A DNA stretch of 64,000 nucleotides from the NCBI GenBank assembly GCA_032622095.1, contig CP136069.1:90035134-90099133 (forward strand), in the 5' to 3' direction. Positions 28,001 through 43,000 of this stretch are shown piece by piece. Within the stretch, counting starts at the first letter, position 1. Every line of letters begins with the position of its first letter. The DNA is from Siphonodentalium dalli. Lineage: Eukaryota; Mollusca; Scaphopoda; Gadilida; Siphonodentaliidae. The notes beneath the pieces are model-generated. The model worked only from the letters and a program-made list of their open reading frames with translations, was not told where the DNA came from and did not search any database. Made by a program: the position numbers and the translations under genes.

Positions 28001-31000
28001 TTAGCTCGTTAGCGCGATAACTTCAACAAACGTTATCCGATTTTATTGAAATTTGGTATATAGGTGTCTCCCAAGAATATCTCGGACGAGTTCGAAAACC
28101 GGCTTGGTCCGATAAAATTTGATAGAGTTATGGCCCTTAATTAGTCATTTTTCGCGAATTTTCAGCTCGTTAGCGCGATAACTTCAACAAACGTTATCCG
28201 ATTTGATTGAAATTTGGTATATAGGTGTCTCCCAAGAATATCTCGAACGAGTTAGAAAACTGGCCCGGTCCGATAAAATTTGATAGAGTTATGGTCCTTA
28301 AGTAGTCATTTTGTACGAATTTTGAGCTCGTTAGCGCGATAATTTCAACAAACGTCATCCGATTCAACTAAAATTTGATATATAAGTGTCTTCCAATAAT
28401 ATCCTGGACGAGTTCGAAAACCAGCCTGGCCCAATAAAATTTGATAGAGTTATGGCCCTTAATTAGTCATTTTTCGTGAATTTTTAGCTCGTTAGCGCGA
28501 TAACTTCAACAAACGTCCTCCGATTTGTTTAAAATTTGGAATAGACATACTTGCCAAGAATATTTCGGACGAGTTCGAAAACCAGCCTGGCCCGATAAAA
28601 TTTGATGGAGTTATGGCCCTTAATTAGTCATTTTTCGATTTTACCTATTAATTAGTCTACCGATACTGATGCACACCAATTGGCGGTAGCCACCGGCGGT
28701 AAGCCACCGAAAACGAGACACAGCATCTCTGATGCCACCTCTTGTTTTAGTTTTCATACACTTAATTTCATATTACCTTGGTTTTTATACCCCCGCAATG
28801 AGTTGTGGGGGCGGTATACTGGTATCAGCCTTTCCGTCAGTCCTGCTGTCTAGCCGTCCGTCTGTCCGTCCGTGGACGCAATTTTGTCTGAGCTTTTATT
28901 CCTACATTTTTTGGTCAATTTTCTCAAAACTTTGCACAGATATTTAGTACTATGGGAACCTGTGCTGTGTGCACCTGCATTTATGAGGACTCTCCAACTG
29001 TTTTTTTTTTTTTTTGAGTTGTCGGAGTAATCCCCCTTTTTTTTACCCAGAAAATGTTCAATACAGGGGTATACCTTTGTCCGAGATTTTATTCCTAAAT
29101 TTTTTTTGTCAATTATTATAAAACTTGGCACAGATATTTAGTACCATGGGAACCGGTGCACCTGCGATTATGAGCTCTGTCTGACTTTTTTTTTGGGGGA
29201 GTTATCTCACTTTTTCGACATAGAAAATGTTCAATATGGGGGGGTGGGGGGGGGGGGGGGGGGGGGGCATATACCTTGGTCCCACCTGGGACAGGCCCAT
29301 CTCTAGTTGTTCCAAGTTACAGTTAAAGATATTTTTGCATACAAATAACATAGCTGGAATGGCTGCTTTACATTTATTGAAAGAGTTAGTGATAAATTGT
29401 TAGAATTCTACATGTTTGATTTTTTGTTCAGATTTAAGCATACTACATGTATTATTAATTTTATTTTTTTTTACAATTTTGTGAAAAAAGTTGTAGGCGA
29501 TGTTTGTAAATCAGACATTAAAATTGGTGTCGCCTTAGTTATATATGGATTCAAAATTTTAATTTCCACCTGCTCTCATAGTCATATAATCGTAAACCCT
29601 GTTTTTTCATAGATAAATGACTACTTTCTTTTTTAGCTGAGATAGATCAGATAGATGAGAAAAACAACCCGTCACCAAGGAAACAGGAGTCTTCTGCTGA
29701 CCGAATGCAAGAACGACAGAAGGAGATCATTCGGAACCTGATGATTGAACATAGAGATGGCATTCTGCTGGGAGATTTTGCACGTATATATGAGGTATCA
29801 TATTTATTACCACAAAAACTGGTGATTTCTCCTGTGAATCTGATCTATTTTAGCTTAACTGATGCAGGTATCGAGGGAAGTTCTACCTGTGAGTTCCCAT
29901 GTCCATCCATATTTTTTGGTCAAATAGATAACACAAAATAAATACTTTTACTTGGTTTGTATCTTGGGTGAAGGTCATGTTCTCACTCCAACCATAATTC
30001 CTGGGCCATTTCTCTGTTTTTATACACCCTTTCTGTCAGTCTGTCTGTCTGTCTGTCCGTTCGTTAACATTTTCGGGTTTCCGATCGATAACTACATGTT
30101 GGATTATTGGATCTGAACCAAAGTTGGTATGCACGTGTATTTCCCAGTTAAAAATACAGGCCAAGTTCGAATATGGGTTCCGTCCCATTATTTTAATCAT
30201 GAGTTACGGCCCTTTTTTTACTTTGAATTTAACCAATTTCATAACTTTTCGGTTTCCGACTAATAACTCCTGTTTGGATTATTTGATTTGAACCAAAGCT
30301 GGTATGTGTGTTTCCCAGCTGAAACTACAGGCCAAGTTCGAAAATGGGTTCTGTCCAATTATTTTCACATGAGTTACAGCCATTTTTCGACTTAGAATGT
30401 GACCGCATTTTGGCATTTAAATTAGGGGTATATCAGATATCCTTTGTAAGCTCAAATTATTATTTTATTTAGTGGTGCATGTAGTACAATTCGAAGTGGC
30501 TGAAGGGCGTATTTTTCCATGCCCCAGCGATGCTCTTGTTGTATCTTCAAAAACCTGTTCTCGCTATTTGATTTTTGTTCCCCGAAAAAAATAATTCGGG
30601 GGACTATTAAAATGGCCCGGTTTCCGGATGATAACTTTAGTTTCGGTTATAAGTAGGTGAGTTTATCAGACCAAAATACAGGTCTAGTTCAAATATGAGT
30701 TTGCTCCGCCCATTTTAGCGAGAGTTATGGCCCTTTTTTTACTTAGAATCTTGTAATTTTCTGGTTTCCGGATGATAACTTCAGTTTGTGTGATCATATC
30801 TGAACCAATTGGGTATGTGAGTTTATCAGCCCTATATACAGGTCAAGTTCGAATATGGGTTTGCTCCGCCCATTTTTTGCGTGAGTTGTGGCCCTTTTTG
30901 TCCGCCGACCCAACGGGTTCGGTGGACTATTATAATCAGCCTGTGTGTGCGTGCGTCCGAGGTTTCCGGATAATAACTTTAGTTAGAGTGAACCAAATTA

Positions 31001-34000
31001 AATTTGGTATGTGGGTTTACTAGCAGAAAAGACAGGTTAAGTTCGAATTCTGGTTCCGTCCGCCAATTTTCACCAGAGTTATGCCCCTTTTTCGACTTAG
31101 AATTTTACTGTCTGTTAACATTTTTGGTTTCCGACCGATAACTCCAGTTTGGATTATTTGATCTGAACCAAAGTTGGTATGTGTATTTTCCGGCTAAAGA
31201 TACAGGCCAAGTTCGAATATGGGTTCCGTCCAATTATTTTTACATGAGTTACGGCCCTTTTTCGACTTAGAATTTGACCGTCTGTTAACATTTTTGGTTT
31301 CCGACCGATAACTCCAGTTTGGATTATTTGATCTGAACCAAAGTTGGTATGTGTCTTTCTCCCAGCAAAACACAGATCGAGTTCGAATTTGGGTTCCGCC
31401 CGCCAATTTTCACCAGAGTTATGTCCCTTTTTTACTTAGAATTTTTGCCAATTTGAGGTTTCCGGATGATAACTTTAGTAAATGTGTACTGAATTAAATT
31501 AAATTTGGTATGTAGCTTTACTAGCACTAAAGACAGGTTTTTATGCGCAAACAACGGTCGTATCAAGCCCACACTTAGAGGCGGACATGAGGTCTACCGA
31601 CCTTTTATTGACTTAGAATTTTTGCCAATTTGAGGTTTCCGGATGATAACTTTAGTAAATGTGTACTGAATGAAATTAAATTTGGTATATGTAGGTTTAC
31701 TAGCACTAAAGACAGGTTTTTATGTGCAAACAACGGTCGTATCAAGCCGACCCTTAGAGGCGGACATGAGGTCTACCGACCTCTTATTCGACTTGGGAAT
31801 CCTATCAATTTCTGGTTTCCAGATGATAACTTGTAGTTTGTGTGATTATATCTGAATCAAATTTAGTATGATAGTTTATCAGCCCAAAATACAGGTCAGG
31901 TTCGAATATGGGTTTTCTCTGCCCATTTGTGTGAGAGTTATGGCTCTTTTACGACTTAGAATCATGTCAATTTCTGGTTTCCGGATGATAACTTTAGTTT
32001 GTGTGATCATATCTGAATCAAATTTTGTATATGAGTTTATCAGCTCGAAATACAGATCAAGTTCGAATATGGGTACGATCCACCCATTTTTGTCTGGTTG
32101 CTCTCAAATATGGAATATTGATTTCTTTATATGAAAATATATTAATATGAACTTTTTTCTGATTTCTTGTTTATTCACTGAACAGATCATCTAGTAACAA
32201 ATAACACAGCCAGCATTAATGAAGGTAAAATTAACAAATAAATATCTAGAGTTTGCCGTGTACCATTTCAGGGGACACTGGTGGGATTGTTCTGAAATTT
32301 AGTATTGGATTTAGGGTCCTTGTTATTTTTTTCAGAAAAGCTGATTCCCCCAATGAAGCCACTTTTTCGGGGGACACTGTGGCCGGACAGTCTTTTATTG
32401 TAACCTGCCATTCACGAACAACCAAGAGTGCATATTTGATATTCAGCAATTTTTCAAAGCTTACTCGGTTTAAAAGAGAACCAAGGTACTCACAGTGGGT
32501 AAATATGCAAAAAATATAAAAGTCTGTAAAAACAACACCGGTAAGTAGAACATGGAGAAATAGATAAACGTTCTTATATTCATTATTGATAGTTCTCCAA
32601 TGATGAAATTTTGCGTGTTGAAAGCATTGTTATATAAACTTTACTGTTACAATGGAATTACAGACTAAAGACCAATTGCTCCAAGACGCAAAGTTTAATC
32701 AAAATTTGACAGTAAACATTGGAAAAGGTTAAAGTATTGAAAAATATTCTGAAAGACATATTCAGACTCTCAATATTTAAACTTACTACATGATTTAGCG
32801 ATGTTCATTGACAAATTAGTTTTGTTTATTTCGTTATTGGAGAACTATCAGTAATGAATATGTTAAGAACAAACTTCATCTATTTCTCGTTGTTCTTCTT
32901 AGTGGTGATGTTTTTGCAGACTTTTATATTTTTTGCGCATTTACCCTCTGCGAGTGCCTTGGGTACCATAAAAAATGGAAAACTGGATTTGTTACAAAGA
33001 TTTTATGTTATTGTTTACAGGAGTTTGCTGGAAACAAACTTCCTTACAAGGATATGGGTTTCCAACATGTTGAGTCACTGCTGCTCTCGTTGGCTGATAC
33101 TACTATCAAGATGCAATATGAAGGAGAAGGTAATATGTGTGGTATATTACTATATTTGTTATTCCCCCACAAATAAGTTTGACAGGGATATAGAAATAGA
33201 TTACGTCCGTCCCGTTTGTCCATCTGTATGTAACTTTGGAGTTATCAATCTCAGTCATTCTAATGAATTTTTCGTATGCTAATGAATTACTATGGCAGAA
33301 ACGATATCCAAATGGAAAGGGATTCATCCATTAATTTTTTGCAGAGTATTGGGCCTCCATGTGATCCAATCAAACTTTTGAGTAAGACTTTTATCATAAC
33401 TCATATTTGAATGACCTTCCATATACTCATGAGGGTGCATGGGGGAAAATATCCTCATGGAACAAGTTTTGTCCATTCATTGTTCCCTAACATTCCATCA
33501 GAAGACTGGTAATGACCCTCGTCTGTCTCTGTCCATCCATCTGGAAATTTGTCCGAGCCTGTATTCTGTCATTTTCTGGTCAATTGTTTTAAACTTGGCA
33601 CATATATCAACCAGCATGGGAACATGCGCACCTGTGATTTTACTTCGGTAGGACTCATTTTGGCAGAGTTATTGCCCTTTTTTGACATAGAATCGTACAT
33701 CCTGGGACGCATCTTTTGTCTAAGCTTGTATTCCGTCATTTTCCAGTCAACTTTAAAAACTTTGCACAGATGTCAACCATCATGGGAACCGGCACACCTG
33801 TTATTGCCATTTTATGACATAGAAATGTTTATATTTTAGAGTTATTGACCCTTTCTCGACACATTGTAGGTGTGCGACATATTTTGTGAATATGCACTTT
33901 GTATCATAGTGGTGTAATCAATTTCTCTTACAGTTGTAGTATAGGGATCCTTCAAACCTGCCACCTTTATCGGGGGGACAGTTTGTCAGAAACCTTTTAT

Positions 34001-37000
34001 TTCTTTTGAAGTTATGGGCGTAATCAAGTAATAAACATGAACAAAAATCCACCTTTGGGATATGTGGTGCAGTGCACTTGATCTTTTCTATTCTTCAAAT
34101 ATTGATATTTCTGAAATCCTGGTAGCGGATGTTGTAAATCCTTTAATATACAAAATTTTGAGTGTTCATAATAGTTGCTCATAATTTGTACCCAATGAAT
34201 GGCTCAATAGGATTTTGAACAGCTGAGCACTATTATGAGGCAGGCAGATATTTGTTATTTATTATTTAAACTACCAAATACCCATGGACAATTCCTGTAT
34301 ATAGGACTACCGCATCAATTACAAGTCATTTGCCCACCATCTAACCTAATATCTCATTATAATTGAGTTAAACTGCTTTGGAGAATATACTGAATTGTAG
34401 CTGATGAACTTCTGAAAGGGATTTTGAACTGCTAAATGGGCATGGTGGTCAGTCAAATACTGTCCCCTCCCTGTAATGGCTATTGGGATATAACCCATAG
34501 ATTAATGTCATTTCCACAACCTGCAACCGACTCGTTTATGAGTTAAACTGAGTTGGGGAAATCAGCATTTTAGTATGTAAACTGCTGATCAGCAGCTGAT
34601 TCAGCATCATTTTCGGTGCACCAACTAAGGTTCCAAAAGATATATATAAACACAAATTAGTGTGTGCTTCCTTGGCCATTTTTTGTCAAAAATTCTCGAT
34701 AAAGTTTGAGTTAAAGGGACAGTTATAATTTAGAAATAACATTGACAAATTGTGATAATTTCCTCAAGAATATACTAATAGTATATAATATAATAATGAC
34801 GACATGACTGATATTATTAAAAAAACATGCTTTGTGTGTCAGAGAAAATGCAGTTCGAGTGTTGTTTAGTTTCTTGCAAAAGCGCAGTGAATTGTTTATT
34901 AGAGTCACGATATTGCGTCATTTCTTTATTTAGATTCACGCGCATTATAAACCCCTAATTTGGTGCATCTACAGCATACAACTCACAATAATATAATACT
35001 AAATTCTTTATTGATATGTATTATCATATATAGGTTAGGGGAATATGCTATGAAAAATATTCATCTCTTTGCAAGAACAATTATATTATGTGCATGTTTT
35101 CTGTCCAATCATTTCCCAATCATGAAGTAACGTGGATTAGCTGCATTTTGAACTGACAGCAGGTAGAATGGGTCAATTGAAATAAAGTTTGGTGTAATTT
35201 GAATGCGATTGTTGATGGCGTCAATAATTTTACCTTCGTGCAATGGAACATTTTCATTGGACGATTGGGTAGTTCCGAGTGTTCTGTAACTTTTTTGATG
35301 TTTGTTTACATGACAGAGCATACAAACTTGAGAATAACATGCAATGTATGTGATATTTATGATTGGTATAAGAACAACATCATACAAACGTGAGAATAAC
35401 ATGCAATGTATGTGATATTTATGATTGGTATAAGAACAATATCTGTCTATTATATATTATTCTGTCTGTTTATGGCAGTTTTAGCGGATGTGACTATTTT
35501 AACAGCTATACCCACCACGAAGGCCACCCCCGTATCTTAAAAAACGTCATATGCAGGTTTTTATTTTCTCATAACTTACAGGTCGGATGATGATATATGC
35601 TATAGAGCCTGATGAAGAAGAGATCTTCACACCAGAGCTGGAGCAAAATGTGAGTTAACTCTTTCATGAAGTGAGCTTCCTGAATTATTGCGAATACCCT
35701 GTGCCAATGCATTCTCTTATATATGCGAGTCGACCATAGGTCGCCTTGCATATATAAGAGAATGCATTGGCCTAACAAATTATATATTGTTTATAATTGT
35801 TAAAAAATGTAAGAAAACACCCAAAAGAATGATAAAAAATTGTTAAAGAATGTAATAAAAAATGATAAAAATGATAAAATTGTTAAAGAATATAAGAAAA
35901 AATGATAAAAAATGATAAAAATTGTTAAAGAATGTAAGAAAAATTGATGAACAATTGTTAGGCCAATGCATTCTCTTATATATGTGAGGCGACATATGGT
36001 CGACTCGCATATATAAGAGAATGCATTGGCACAGGGTCTTTGTTGCACCAGAGCAGCTCCCATCAAAGGGTTAATTATAAATGATTTGTCTCCAGAAAAA
36101 GAATTGTGTGGCGGGGGCCTGGAGGAGATTATGAAAATGAGTGGTACCAAATGTTCATTTGTTTGTTCATATGTCAGAAATTGTTATTTAATGATACTGT
36201 GATGATTTATAAATAAATCTATGTTTCAAATAGCCACCTTTTTTAGGGATGTGTGCTGAAGTGGTCTTTTATTTACATCTTGGTAAGATGAAACAGACAT
36301 ACTATATATGGGCTGTCTTGCTAATGGGTTACAACTAGGCAGAACATCTTTTACAGTCAAATTTACAGTATCGACAATACATAGCGCTATAACCACTGAG
36401 GTCCTCTTATCGTTTGTTATGCCCCAGGTCCCGAAGGAGATTCGGGGTGAATAATGGAGGGCTCTGTTTGACCGTCCATCCATCCAATTGTGTGTATGAA
36501 CATTTCACCTGGTAACTTGGAAGTTAATTGTCGTGGTCCTTTTGTGTGTTGCGAGCCTTGCTTGGTGGAAACATTGCCCGCATACAAGTTTCATCCAGTA
36601 GTCTTTCCAGAGTTATGGCCCATGTTGTTATAGTCTGGTACTTGTAGTTTTTATCCAGCAGGAAATATATTAAACATTAGGAAAACATTCATTTAAAAAA
36701 ATCAGATTGTAGACACTGGTTTTTATGTTTACCCATACCATAGTATGGTAAACATAGTGTCGTTGCCCGGATTGACCACTCTTCGTTCGTCCGTCTGTCT
36801 GTCTGTCTGTCCGTCTCTGTCCGTAGACACTTTACGAGTAATGCGATAACTCAAACATTTTCTATCCGATCGAAACCAAATTATGTGTATGGGTTTCTCA
36901 GCCCAAAATACAGATCGAGTTCGAATTTGGGTTTGATCCGAGATTTTGTTACAGAGTTATGGCCCTTTTTCAACTTAGAATTCACGCATTCTGCCATAAC

Positions 37001-40000
37001 TCAAACATTTTTTATCTGATTGGAACCAAATTTGGTATGTGAGTTTCACTGCCCAAAATACAGATTGTGTTCTAATATGGGTTTGATCCGATTAATTTTA
37101 AAGGAGTTATGACCCTTTTTTCCCGATTTTTTTTTTTTTTTTAAATTAGATTTTTTTTTTTAGATTTAGCTCCTTGTTTTACTCATTGTGTTCATATTTT
37201 ATACGCAGGTTTATGATGACACATGGCTCACCTGTATAGTTTTTGGTATCGATTGGTTGATCGGTTTAGAAAATAATTAACCCTGCTTACAAATGCTATC
37301 TGATGCATCAAAGTCAAACAATTTTCTTCTGATCTGCCTCATATTTCTTATCTAGGTCTTTCTTAGCACGTTCTTCATCTGTATGGATTTTGGTATTGTT
37401 TAGTTAACCCTTTCCACTCTTGTTTTTAAAATAGAATTCATCCAAGCCAGGATGACTCAAACATTTTTCATCTGATCGACACCAATTTTGCTATATGAAT
37501 TTCTGAACCCTAAATACATATCAAGTGCGAATATGGGTTTGATCCGGTATATTTTAAGAGTTATGGGCCCTTTATAATTCATACCTCTTTTCCATACACT
37601 ATTAAATTTGAATAGAACAAGACACAACACATGCCTGTGTTATTGGAATGAGATAATTTATTGCTTTGGACACCTGAGTACCACTGGTGGCTGCAGACTT
37701 ATAAACATCTGTCAAACTGTGATTGATGCCAGACTCTTTATTCCAGTTCTGTTCTCTGTGTTGAAACCATGCAGTTCATGGCATTATTGTTTACAGAGAC
37801 ACTGTTCGTGTTGAAACGATTAATCGACTAGTCGAAATCGATGCGATTATTAAATTAGTCGATCCCGAAATCTGCTAGTCGACTAGTCGGGGGAAAAAGC
37901 AGTACCTATGTGCTATCATGACAGCAGTGCCATTGCACGGCCATATTATCATGTAATCTGTAACAGTTAACACATATTAACTTCTTAAAGCCTTATTGCA
38001 TTGTTCCTTTAACGATGCCACTGCCAGTCATGCAAGGGCGGTGAACTCCATGACCTGAACTGAACCCAATGTATGCACGTGTAGGCGCAGTTTCTTTTAT
38101 GTTGATCATCAAAGACATGTTCAAAGTGTCGCTGCCGACTGAACACTGTCTAGTTCCATGGGACACAATTGACCAGTGATAACTTCTCACTGTCGCACAT
38201 GTAATACTAGAGTAATGATGTAACAAAATGGCTTCATTGATATACGAAACATAATTCGCGACAAGTCAAGCTGGTAAAGCCAACTCAGTAACTGAATAAA
38301 TTCTAGATCATTCTTATACCCATACCCCCCACAAACAATCACCCCCCCCCCCCCCCCCCCCCCCCCCCCGCGCCACATGAGGCACCAATTCAGAGAGACA
38401 ATAGAACACACCCCGACATCTTGTTAGCGAGACTTACGAACGAGACTTGCCTATTTATTTCCAGGTTACCAGCGACAATTTTTGTTTAAATAAAATGTTT
38501 TTATTACCTGCATTCCCCAAACCGTGAGATTATATGGAGGTTGCAGGAGAGCCAGGTTTAATACATCAAATTGTGAGACTCGCGGGCAAAACGGAGATTA
38601 CATAGTTCACGTGCTTTCCGTTTGAACGTTCTGACACGGAAGAGTTGGATACTCGAAACTGCGATGCCACAAGGCCCATTTTATACGTCATATGGGCATA
38701 GAAACGGGAACTCTTAGAAGGGGTCCGACTAGTCGACTAGTAGTCGATTACCTCTGGCGACTAGTCGATTCCTTAAAATCGCTAATCGTTTCAACACTAG
38801 ACACTGTTGTCATATCTTAGAAAATAATTAATACAGGCATTCCTTAGTTCCATCATATGATGTCATTGAAAATGATTAACCCTCTGCACACATCATATGG
38901 TCTTAGAACTGATGTTTTTTATTTGATCATTCTCCTATTCTATGTCCATGTTGATGGTGATCCACTTTTAACTTGCATGGATTTGGGATTAAAATTAACC
39001 CATTCGATAGACACATATTATCCGGTAGACATATATTTAACTTTAACTTTGAGCCATGTTCAGTCAGTGTTTCAAGAACTGACCAATTGAATATTCATCA
39101 TTAGAGGAAATATATTTTTTTGAAATTCCCTCAATTGCATTTGGGCTGCAGGATAATATTAACAGTGTTGGGATTCTTGAGACTGACTTATTGTATGGGT
39201 TTCTAAATCCAATGACATGCTTTTTGTTGACTTCTCTGTGTTTATCAGTTCATTAGTTTGGGTAAGATTAATCCCTTACTATCCGATTTGATAACTCAAA
39301 TATTTCCATTGATTATGTTTATAGTTCTGGCACAGTTTATGATAACACACCTGTAACCTGCATAGTGAGGGTCATTTGGTTTATTTACTTAAATATATTA
39401 ACATCCTTCACCAATCCTGTTGACACAATGTGATAGCTAAATATTTTTTGCATGATCACTCTATAAATAATCACATCTGTGATAATCATGACATATTCTT
39501 CACCTGTATATATTTTTGTATTGATCGAATGGTTTTGAAAATATTAACCTTAACATTAGTTATATTTAAACTGTTCACAAACAGAAGAATGATCAACTTA
39601 GAAGAAAATTAACATTTATATCCAATCATTAGCAATCATATTTTATATCCAGGTCTATACATCCCTCACTTCTATAGTTGATCAGATAATGATTTTTTTT
39701 TGTGGTGAAATATTAATAAGTTGCTATGAATTTTTAATATGCAGCTGACACAAAATATAATAAACAAAAAAAGAGAAATGATAATAAAAGAAAAACACAC
39801 AATATGTTATGTCTCATGTTCCAATGTAATAAATCGATAAATTGAGTTGCTATGATGTTCATCTACTTAATTTCTTAACTATTTTATATTTATCAGCTAT
39901 GGTGCTTCTCTCCGACTATGGATTGAGCTTAATTAGCTTTATCACTCTATGAGACATATCTGTGTTGGAGTCACTAATAGGTTGAAATCAAAGCCACGTC

Positions 40001-43000
40001 TGTGTTAACATTGTGTTAATGTGAGAAAGCCCAATAAGTGTGATTCCACTTGTGAACTTAATAGTAAGGTGTGAATTATTTAAAGTTTTGCACTCATGAA
40101 AAGGATGGGGTAAGGATTTATGAAAATAGCTCATCGCTGTCGCCAAGGTATGGGTTAAACATCTGCCGATCGTGATCGGCCTCTCGTTTCATAGTATTTG
40201 TGCAAACCCATTTATTGTCACTGGTATATTTTATTGGTTGAGTTGTGTAAAAAAAAACTCAACATATGGTTTGATGAATGACGGTTGGCGTCCGATTGTT
40301 TGTAGAATTGAACAGACCTATAATTCAGACTTTGTTGCAGAATTTGTTATTCAGGCCTGCAAATAGTGTGTCTGTCATTCTCAGAATGAGGTCCCCAGAG
40401 GGTGAATTTAGTGACGCTATGTCGCATGGCAGGCTAGCATCACAAAATTCACCCTCTGGGAACCTCATTCTGCTTAAGTCTCAACTGCTATAGGAGACCT
40501 AGGATCAGTTTGAAGTTCCCCAGTTGAAGTTGGTGATGTTACCCATTTAGTCACGTCGATAATGCATTTTATCTTCTGCAAAATTAGGGGATATAGAAAC
40601 TGAACAGAAGGAAAAAAGTTACTAAAAACAGTGTTAATTTGAGACAATAGACACTTCCAGAAGATGAGGCTTAAGCAGAATGACGTCCCCATAGGGTGAA
40701 TTTAGTGACGCTATCCCGCACAGTGTGTTAGCATCACCAAATTCACCCTCTGGGGACCTCATTCTGCAAATGAAAGACACACTATTTGCAGGCTTGTTGT
40801 TATTTCCTGATTACAGAGTTTCTCTCAGGAGAGCCAGTCTGTTTCGACTAGAGATATACCTGAGGATGCTGTTGGTCTGGGATCCGGCTTCAAGATAGTT
40901 GATATACCCTCTGACGATGACTACATAGAGGTTCTTGTTTCCAATGTCATAAATCCTGGGTTATTCTGGATACAGTTCCGTGGCAAGAAAACTACAGGGA
41001 GGCTGGAACAGTTAATGACTGCCTTAGAGTATGTAATAGAAACAATTACCAAGCTCTTTTAAACCTTTCTATACCAAATGCTCATTGACGAGTAGTTCCC
41101 TGAGGAAATGTTCAGATAATAAGTTCAACAAACCACCATAGGTCATATGTTGATATTATTATTATCTGAACATTTCCATCCAAAGAATATGAATCTTTCT
41201 GCACTTGTATTAGCTTTTTATTTGTCTGTAGTCTGTTTTTTTTTTTTTTTTTTGCATGAACTCTCCTCCAAATGAATAATAGACTGTTCCAATGTATATG
41301 TTCGTAACTGAATGGGAGAATCCATTCAGTATAGGAAGGGTTAAAGCCTTGTCGTGGTTTGAAGCCTGAAATTGAGCTATCTTTTGTTAGTTTTAGTTTA
41401 AACATATTTTATTATCATATTCTGCATATTTATGCAACAATTGACACAATAGTGAGTATGAATACAACAATATAGATTGGGACCCAAGTGCCATCGATTA
41501 GGTGAATATATTTTGGCTTATGTGGCATAGGTATAAAGCTATCATTCCATATTGTCAAACCCAATAATACAATTCACTAGATTTTCGTTATGGGTTAAGT
41601 TGGGTTTTATGATCTGGAATAAAATATGGTGTATCAGATGTATGACCAAGTAGGGCGGGGCCTAACTATACATGATCAAATTGTATTTGCATTTGTTAAT
41701 CCAGCTGCGGTTCATGGGGATCAAAATAGCTTTATACATAAAATGTTATGCAGACTAAAGTGTATATGCTGAATAATAAGGTGCTTTAATTTCAATCCAC
41801 TCCATTAAAAGTGCTTACATAGATAACAGGCTTGAAACTAAAATTCAGCCTCTATGCTTTCTCTACCTTAGCAAAGTTTATCACATTTTTGTCACAAAAT
41901 CTGCAAAGATATGGTGTTTAAAAGAAAGTACATAAGCTGAGTAAGGATTTCCACTAGTGGGGTGAGGCCCCTATTTAGGCTCCCTTTCCTCTCAGCCCAT
42001 AATTTATCTTGGACACATTCTCCTGCAAAAGCCACAGATAACGCCTACACCGTATAAAATTCTCCCAGTTTAATACTAAAACAAATGGGTGTGATAAATA
42101 AAGAAATTATTATTTCAGTGCCAGCTAATGCATGATGGCCACCAGTAAGCCATTTAACTTAAATCCCTGTGAAAAATAATTCTCTTCAAGGACACATGTT
42201 TAGCCCTGAAAAAGCATTCTTTCATGCAAAATGGTTCCCTGGTGATCAGCTTTAGCGGGTAATTAAAATAAATTATCTTCATTTATCACTAACTGTTTGT
42301 TTTATTTAGTGCACAGGTGATGTAGGCATTAGTCTGTGTATCAGGTAGGGCATATGTTGCGGGAGGAATTTGAGTGAGGGGAAAAGGACCCTAAAAAGGA
42401 CCCTACGGTGCTATAATGTAAACCCTGTGCTTTTTCTATTTTCAGATTTTATGCGTCAGCAGAAGGTGAACGATATTTGATTCCTGATGAAATGATAAAT
42501 GTTGGGCTTGTTTGTGCAGTTATCTTCCCTGAGGATAAAAACTGGCATCGGGCAGTCATTACCGGTGTGAAAAAGAATGGATTTGTTGAGGTACTGGCAC
42601 CACTTTCTACATGTCTACATATTATTGCTTGTTTATGCTCCAGTAAAGTATTTGTTACAATGGTTTTCTTATTGGATAATTGAAGAGAGTACTGGTTTTT
42701 GGTCTATATGATAAATGACAGTGGGCGTCAGTCTGTCCTTATGAGTCGCGTTGTAAGCGCAATAACTTTAACAATTGTAATGTGATTTTGACCGAATTTG
42801 AATCATGGCTTAAAAAATACTCATGAATCTCTCATCCTAAAATACTATTTCTTTGGCTTCAGGGGTAAAAAATATTTGATTCGAGTCGAGGAACCCACCC
42901 ATCAAAGCTCAATAGTGATCAGATATCGATTTTTGAAGTTTGTTATTTCTCGAAATGTGCAATTATTTGTGGCCCAGAAAAACATTGTCAAATGGATGGT

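Noticed and set aside
38342-38369. Poly-C run as a functional telomere-like or i-motif site
   Set aside because: It is inside a non-autonomous transposon and similar G/C runs occur in other elements; the simplest reading is a repeat expansion or assembly artefact.
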